From assembly GCA_009667805.1 (NCBI GenBank), contig CM019069.1, forward strand, positions 50,798,153 through 50,862,152: 64,000 nucleotides of DNA. Direction: 5' to 3'. Positions 58,442-64,000 of this stretch are shown piece after piece. This DNA comes from Leptobrachium leishanense (taxonomy: Eukaryota; Chordata; Amphibia; Anura; Megophryidae). The stretch's first letter is position 1. Every line of letters starts with the position of its first letter. The notes beneath the pieces are model-generated. The model worked only from the letters and a program-made list of their open reading frames with translations. It did no database searches and was not told where the DNA came from. Both the position numbers and the translations under genes were made by a program.

Positions 58442-59202
58442 GGGCAGTATTACATACTGCCCGCTAAAACGGGGATGCTAAGGAGGAAACCCTGACCTGC
58501 AGGTTTCTCCTCAGCATCCCCATTTTAGCTCCATATTACGGGGGAGTCGCTAATTCAGCAGCCTGCCCCGTAACACAGTGATAAGCCAGAGGATACTCGA
58601 GGCAGCGCTGACGCACTGCCCCGCGCAATCCCTCCTGGAGTCCATAGGACTCCATGGAGGCTTGTGCTGCTGGGTCACACGACCACCAGGATCTTGCCTC
58701 TCACAAGATCCTGTAGGTCCGCAGAGAGAGGCCAGGGACTTTTTTTCCTCAGTCTCACTCTGTTCCCAGCGGCCAGAAAAAGGGGATCAGGCCACCGTTC
58801 TCGCCGTGGGATGAGAGGTGAGTATCTGATTTTGGGGCGGATTTGCAGCTGCAGCTAACTGATTCTGCAGAAGCGGTATCAGTTAGCACCAGCTCCAAGC
58901 TGTGGTTAACCTTTCAGTTAACTGCAGCGGCGAGTAATTAGCAGTAGGACTTTGTAATCCTAACGCTAATTACTGACTGCTTACTCTTTTGCGCTCCCCA
59001 TAGGACAAAGTACAAAGTACAAGAAGCGCAAAGTAAAATAAGCGCGTGCAAATGAGCGCAATCTCCGATTCGTTAATGTTTTTTTTAACCCGTTAGCGTT
59101 CGGATTGTAATATGGGCAGGCCGCGCCAGGGCCACTGTACCTAACGTTAATGCTCACATAGCTGAGCGCTAACGTTAGTGTTAAGATTATAATAGTAGTG
59201 CC
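58442..59202 (+). mobile_element. Harbinger-like MITE, GGGCCCTATT family
   Basis: Left GGGCAGTATTACATACTGCC and right complement GGCACTACTATTATAATC. Holds the family middle (GGAGTCCATAGGACTCCA) and AGGTGAGTAT at about 58815-58824, followed by GATTCTGCAG and GTTAACTG blocks. Matching 3-bp flanks were not found. The 115-codon minus-strand frame has no signature. Confidence 0.7.
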
Positions 59203-59990
59203 TTCAGTGTTTGCGGTTTTAGTTTCCTTCTTAACATTAAAACTCAAGAGTTCACAAGGCCATGAACACATGGCATGGACCACTATTTGAGATTTAGCAA
59301 CAACATTAGATAAATTCACAGAATGCAAATATGTGCATGTTTTTCCATTACAGATAGAGTTGAAGAATGCTTAAGAGTGGAATGATAATATCCACTAACA
59401 GCATCACAGCAAGCACATTTAAAACAAAAATAACTATAATAATACCAGAATATATACGGTTCATAGGCTCCCGGAATTTATAATGAATGTGTTGCAAATG
59501 AACAGTGTATGAAGTTGCTTCTGTTTTTAATGTAAGCAAATAGATTTATTAGTACATTAATATATATTCAATAAACATACACATTTATTTATATATTTAC
59601 ATAGAAAGAGACTCATTCGTTTACATAAAAAAAATGAACACATACAATGTCCTATTGCAAAATATGCATTCAATGAGTACAGGTTTATAAATAGATACGC
59701 TGGTGGAGTATCCCATATCTGAAGTGCTCGAGACTGCGAGGGACATACTGAGCAGCACCATCATGTGTCTCGCTGGCGCTGTGTATCATGTCCCATGTTG
59801 GAACTGGACAGTGTAACCCAGCGCGTCTTCTGCTGCCGCTAAGCAACATGCTGCAGGGCCAGAGGAGTGATGGAACTGAGGAGGACCTGGAAGGAGGTGC
59901 AGGATGGTGTATCTCTGATGGAATCATTTCATTAGTAACTCCTTGAATTATGCTGGATTATTCATTTTCAAATTCTATTCTAAGGGTTAT
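59203..59990. other. unassigned AT-rich DNA
   Basis: No supported feature. Confidence 0.45.
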
Positions 59991-59991
59991 T

Positions 59992-60163
59992 CAGAGAGAG
60001 GTGAAACTCAGGAGAATGGCTGGAGAAGTGAAAATTCTAGGTCAAAATAGCCACACCAGAACAATTCTCCCATTTATCTCACTTTCAAAATAGGCTATTT
60101 TGACCTAGAATTTTCACTTCTCCAGTCATTCTCCTGGTTTTCACCGCTCTCTGAATAACCCTG
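59992..60163. mobile_element. short palindromic MITE, CAGGGTTATTC ends
   Basis: AAGGGTTATTCAGAGAG and the complement of CAGGGTTATTCAGAGAG, with internal inverted blocks AGTGAAAATTCTAGGTCAAA and partner. Close relative of 14007-14188 and 44458-44558. Confidence 0.75.
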
Positions 60164-60389
60164 TATGTGTTTTTATTGGGATTCTTCACGAATAACAAAG
60201 TTGACCTCGTTGTATGGTGCTTGTGATTTTAAAGGTGCATATCTCCACATGCAGTGCACTCCTTCAGTCTATCTTTTTCTGTCTATCCCTCTGTCTGCGT
60301 ATCCATGTATCCATCGATCTACCTATCTATCCATCATAGAGAGATATAGATAAAGAAATGCACTGATCAGACGCAATTAAAACCACCAT

Positions 60390-61430
60390 CCTAATATCAA
60401 GTAGGTCCCTCTCGTGCTGCAAAAACAGCTCTGATGCGTCAAGGCATGACCCCCCACAAGACCTCTGAACGTGTCCTGTGGCATCTGGCACCAAGACATT
60501 AGCAGCAGATCCTTTAAGTCTTGCAAGCTGCAACGTGGGGCCTCCATGGATCAGATTTGTAGCACCAGCACATCCCACAGATCAGGGGACAAGTCCTAAC
60601 AAAAGAAGTACGAGAACTCACTGAGATGTCTGTCCCCAAATGAGCAATTATCATCACGCGCTTAACACAAACACACACTCAAATCTGATATATTTAAGTA
60701 TATATATGGATTTCAGCAAAAATGCATGATAAATCCTATATTTATTGTGACTTAAGAGGGAAACATATGATTAAACACCTGAACACAAGCTTTATAGTGT
60801 ATGGGACCAAAGGGAACTCTGTTCCCTCTACAAAAATAGTGTAGGAACTGCGTTCCCGCTGGACTTGACCCCTGCCACAGATGCTCAATCAGATTGAAAT
60901 CTGGGGAGTTTGGAGGCCAATGCAGCACCTTGAAATCTTTGTCATGTTCCTTAAAACATTTCTGATCAGTTTTTGCAGTGTGGCAGGGGGCATTATCCTG
61001 CTGAAACAGGCCGCTGCCACCTGGGAACACCAATGCCATGAAACGTAGTCCTGGGTCTGCAACAATCTCTAGGTAGGCGGTACGTGTCGAGTGTGTTCTG
61101 ACACTTTTCTATCATGGCCAGCATTATGTCTTTCTGCAATTTGAGCTACAGTAGTTCTTCTATGTGCCTGGACCGGAGGGGCTAGCCTTTGCTGCCACGT
61201 GCATAAATGAGCCTTTGACACCTGGGACTCTGACACTTTTGGTAGGTGCTACCCACTGCACAGTGAACACCCCACAAGACTTGCCGTTTTGAAGATGCTC
61301 TGACCCAGTCATCTAACCATTGCTATTTGACCCTTGTCAGAGTCTCAGATCTTTTTTCTTGTCCCTTTTTTCTGCTTCCAACACATGAATTTCAAGAACT
61401 GGCTGCTCACTTGCTGCCTAATATATCCAG
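60390..61430 (-). pseudogene. Tc1-like transposase, DD36E type
   Basis: The C-terminal catalytic part reads LFQQDNAPCHTAK and then WPPNSPDFNLIEHLW. Thirty-six residues separate the Asp of QDN from the Glu of IEH, fitting the DD36E group of Tc1-like transposases. The hAT MITE inserted in the codons just after that Glu; the remainder (MEAPRCSLQDLKDLL) resumes below 60575 with a stop. The first catalytic Asp region is lost in the internal deletion near 61085; remains of the DNA-binding N-terminus lie at about 61100-61430. It cannot be functional. Confidence 0.85.
60583..60874. mobile_element. hAT-like MITE inside the Tc1-like transposon
   Basis: Ends CAGGGGACAAGTCC and the complement of CAGGGGTCAAGTCC, with a perfect 8-bp duplication CCACAGAT at 60575-60582 and 60875-60882. 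292 bp, non-coding. Confidence 0.92.
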
Positions 61431-61509
61431 TCCCATGACAAGTGCCATTGTAACCATATAATTCCCTTCATCTTTCAGCGGTTTAATGTAATGGCTGATC
61501 AGTGTATAG

Positions 61510-62640
61510 ATACTGTATATAAAGAGAGTCAACAGACAGACAGGTAGATAGAAAATATATATATATACACACATAGATTATACAAATATAATCTAGATAT
61601 ATTTATCCATGTGTCTCTCTCTTACTATCGAAAATATATATATCCATCTATTTATGTATCATCTAATCCTTTGATTTCCCCTCTCTATAGGACAGATTTG
61701 GTTTTGAAGGGTTATGGTCACTTTTCATCATGAACCGCCTGTCTACACTTGATGCTTGTCAACCTGTCTACGCATATGCCTGAACATTATGTTTCCTCTA
61801 AATTCTGCCTTTGGGATATGTAGATGATGTAAAGCAGTACATTTCCGAATTTCCTATAAAACACAGCATTAAAAAAAAGCCAAGCGTGTGGCATGCAGTG
61901 ACCAGTAGGTGGCAGTACGTGCTCTGAGCTGCTCACAGGCCGCTGACTCCTTTGCTAGGAGGATGTGTAAACATGCGGTGTAATTATCTCCTTTAAACAT
62001 CTCATTTTCTAATTGATCATAGAAACTTTCTGTGAAATACACTGGAACAGCGAGATGATATTAACCCTTCGAGTGCTGAATTTACGAAAGAAATGATCAG
62101 AACGGAATACTTTTTTTTTTTAAAAAAAGCAATGCAGATCAAGCCTGGTAGCATCCAAGATGTTTAACTTCTTGTCTAAGTCTAAGCTGTGTTAGGAAAT
62201 CCCTGACGGTTTGTTTATGTTTAATAAAAATAAAATGAATCTGATGAGGAATTAAACCTATAAGATAAATGTAACAGCAGGTATGACGAACAGAAATTAA
62301 AAAGGAATCGGTTTAGTAATAGGCACTGTTAATTCGCAGGTACCTCTGTCATCAAGACGAACACAATATAAATATAACTATACAGATACAATAGCCTTTT
62401 TCCAATTTGAAAACTATCTCCCTGTAAAACGGTAATTTTCTATACATGCAACACAACTAGTGAAAAACAGCCTTTGATACATTGCAACATAGAATATATA
62501 CTGTAATGTTGCCTAGGATATGTAAAACAAGCAGTTAGCCATGAAAGATGGAGAATCCTGAAAATAAAGGCGCCAATGGTGTAAATGCACAGTAAACCAA
62601 AAGACTAAATGTGCATAAATGCTCAGGATTATCAACACAA
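61510..62640. other. AT-rich DNA, no gene
   Basis: Short TA and TATC simple stretches near 61550-61640; otherwise nothing recognised. Confidence 0.45.
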
Positions 62641-62827
62641 AAAGGTGTCACCATCACGACGCCCTTCTTTTCTTCTTACAGCACTTGGACCAGTCAAGGC
62701 ATCTGACCGTGACAAGGTCAACTGTCGGAGATTGAGGATATAAGTACAAGCCTTGCTGTTGGATCACCAGGCATAAGAAGTTGAGCCTAGGCACCATCAG
62801 CAGTGGGTAATAGGATGGGGGTCCTTG

Positions 62828-63208
62828 CAGTGTTAATTTTAGTCATCTGATTTTTTTCCGTTTTAGTCTAGTTTTAGTTGACTAATTATTATCATAAGAT
62901 TTTAGTCGACTAATACTACAGTAAATTGAGTCTATTAAAATCTAATGGGTTTAGTTAAAGTGTGATGCAGTGTTAATTTTGACGTCAAATTTTGATCAAT
63001 TTTAGTCGTAGTCTTTTGACTAAAATGCCATTTAATTTTTGTCAAATTATAGTCATCTGAATTGTTTTAGTTTTAGTCTACTTTTATTTTACTAGACTAA
63101 ACTTACTATAGTTTTAGTCAACTAAAATCTTATGATATTTAGTTAACTAAAACTAGACTAAAATGCAAAAAAATTCAGATGACTAAAATGCGACTACAAT
63201 TAACACTG
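62828..63208. mobile_element. hAT-like palindromic MITE, TTTTAGTC-rich
   Basis: Ends CAGTGTTAATTTTAGTC and the complement of CAGTGTTAATTGTAGTC; perfect 8-bp duplication GGTCCTTG at 62820-62827 and 63209-63216. The body is composed of TTTTAGTC and GACTAAAA words in both orientations, allowing extensive self-pairing. 381 bp, non-coding. The first bases CAGTGTTAATTTTGACG also recur internally at 62970. Confidence 0.9.
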
Positions 63209-63216
63209 GGTCCTTG

Positions 63217-63400
63217 CTCCAAGGCCCCAAAGTCCAAAAAATCAATAAAATCTCCAATAACCCACAGTATTAAATAAAGTGGATTTATTCCAACACCAGA
63301 AAAAAGGACGACGTTTCGACCAGAACTGGTCTTTCTCAAGTCTAAATCACACCAGGCATGGCTGCAGGGTTTCCTGGGTACCCCATGACAATGGGCAGTG
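63217..63400 (-). mobile_element. Penelope-like 3' module with hammerhead-like core
   Basis: On the minus strand 63311-63340 reads CTTGAGAAAGACCAG, a loop, CTGGTC and GAAACGT: stem II of five to six pairs followed by the GAAA box. As in the other two copies the C-U-G-A-N-G-A strand is altered (TTGAGAA). The hAT MITE at 62828-63208 may sit inside the same module. Confidence 0.5.
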
Positions 63401-63460
63401 GGCCAAGACGTTGGGGCTGTACCACTCCTAGATGCTGCACAATTTAAACATAAGGTAATA

Positions 63461-63560
63461 TGGTGGATAACTGTACAGTATATGATCATTTATTTCTAGG
63501 AACCTGATGGTTTTGTTTGTTATTTTAAATATTCAACTATTTTGCCCCAGAGTTACAATT
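63461..63560 (+). repeat. direct repeat, first copy
   Basis: Almost identical to 63901-64000 (one difference seen, GCCCCAG versus GCCACAG near 63545/63985). The period is 440 bp and the second copy is cut by the window end. Confidence 0.95.
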
Positions 63561-63649
63561 CCATTTAGATTTTCCAACACTTCACAGTTAACTTTGTTTA
63601 GAATCGTTTTTAGGTGAAAATTCTGTGGAAGATGGCCCAGCCTCTACGT

Positions 63650-63860
63650 GCACCGCCTGACAAAAAAAGTCACACACGCTAATATTTTGTTGGAGCGCCT
63701 CTTGTTCTTATTACGGCATGCATTCACCATGGCATTGTTTCTACAAGCTTATGCAATGCCTTATGATTCTCAATGGGGTTAAGGTCTGGACTGTGCGGTG
63801 GCCAATCCATGTGTGAAAATTATGTCTCATGTTCCCTAAACCACTCTTGCGCTCCCTTGA
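63650..63860 (-). mobile_element. fragment of a second Tc1-like element
   Basis: TGACAAAAAAAGTCACACAC, TTTTGTTGGAGCGCCTC and ATTACGGCATGCATTC are words typical of the end of another vertebrate Tc1-like transposon, followed by GGTCTGGACTGTGCGGTGGC. Truncated to about 200 bp; it lies between the two direct-repeat copies. Confidence 0.6.
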
Positions 63861-63900
63861 TGCCTCCTCCGCCGATCGCGACCCTCATACTTCCTGGTTA

Positions 63901-64000
63901 TGGTGGATAACTGTACAGTATATGATCATTTATTTCTAGGAACCTGATGGTTTTGTTTGTTATTTTAAATATTCAACTATTTTGCCACAGAGTTACAATT
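63901..64000 (+). repeat. direct repeat, second copy, cut by window end
   Basis: See 63461-63560. The true length of the duplicated unit cannot be seen. Confidence 0.95.

Larger units (their letters stand above)
60359..61507 (-). mobile_element. Tc1/mariner-like transposon, deleted and interrupted
   Basis: Termini CACTGATCAGACGCAATT and the complement of CACTGATCAGCCATTACATT are the Tc1-like inverted repeats; TA follows the right end. It encodes a decayed transposase on the minus strand. A hAT MITE splits it at 60583-60874, and sequence is missing near 61080-61090 where the text jumps from GTACGTGTCGAG to TGTGTTCTGACAC. It sits between CTAT-rich simple sequences. Confidence 0.85.

Noticed and set aside
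58442..59202. 3-bp target duplication for this Harbinger-like copy
   Set aside because: Flanking triplets (GTA and TTC) do not match; the boundary or the flank has decayed.

Overview
The window reads as intergenic (or very large intronic) DNA of a vertebrate, most likely an anuran amphibian. No host protein-coding exon, rRNA gene or functional tRNA gene could be supported. The frog assignment is inference from the repeat mix: CR1, L2 and L1 LINEs, MITEs ending TTAAAGG..ACACT (T2/Kolobok style), Harbinger-like MITEs beginning GGGCCCTATT or GGCTAGGGTCAGACG, hAT-like MITEs, a Tc1-like element, two solo LTRs, and Penelope-like 3' modules with a degenerate hammerhead core. Every sizeable open frame is either transposon-encoded or low-complexity repeat.

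Layout. 0-8 kb: a Harbinger-like MITE (1364-2181), a foldback element with a 16-bp target duplication (3554-4127), and a CAGGGTTATTC-type MITE (4633-7735) broken by an L1-like element, a palindromic MITE and a tRNA-derived SINE. 8-15 kb: 3' ends of a CR1 and a Rex1/L2-type LINE, then more CAGGGTTATTC MITEs and a CpG-rich Harbinger-like MITE. 17-23 kb: the most coding-rich part, a CR1 element on the minus strand with esterase fragment, endonuclease and reverse transcriptase, split by a plus-strand L2 whose reverse transcriptase frame is open. 23-31 kb: MITEs, a solo LTR (26804-28666) split by a hAT-like MITE, and two Penelope-like modules. 31.5-34.3 kb: a four-level nest (hAT-like > Harbinger-like > hAT-like > 19-bp minisatellite). 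34-41 kb: more MITEs, then an L1-type element of about 2.1 kb that carries ORF1 but no ORF2, with perfect target duplications. 41.5-43.6 kb: a 2-kb CTAT microsatellite with a recurring spacer. 44-64 kb: further MITEs, a second solo LTR, a third hAT-like element with internal tandem repeats, a tandem copy of the 3.6-kb foldback family, a decayed Tc1-like transposon split by a hAT MITE, and a 100-bp direct repeat at the window end.

The elements do not form a pathway. The autonomous-type LINEs (CR1, L2, L1, Rex1/L2-like) are the kind of machinery that would mobilise the SINE and ORF1-only elements, and absent hAT, Harbinger and Kolobok transposases would have mobilised the MITEs. The strongest evidence throughout is target-site duplications read directly from the flanks; family names are from recall of terminal motifs and were not searched.
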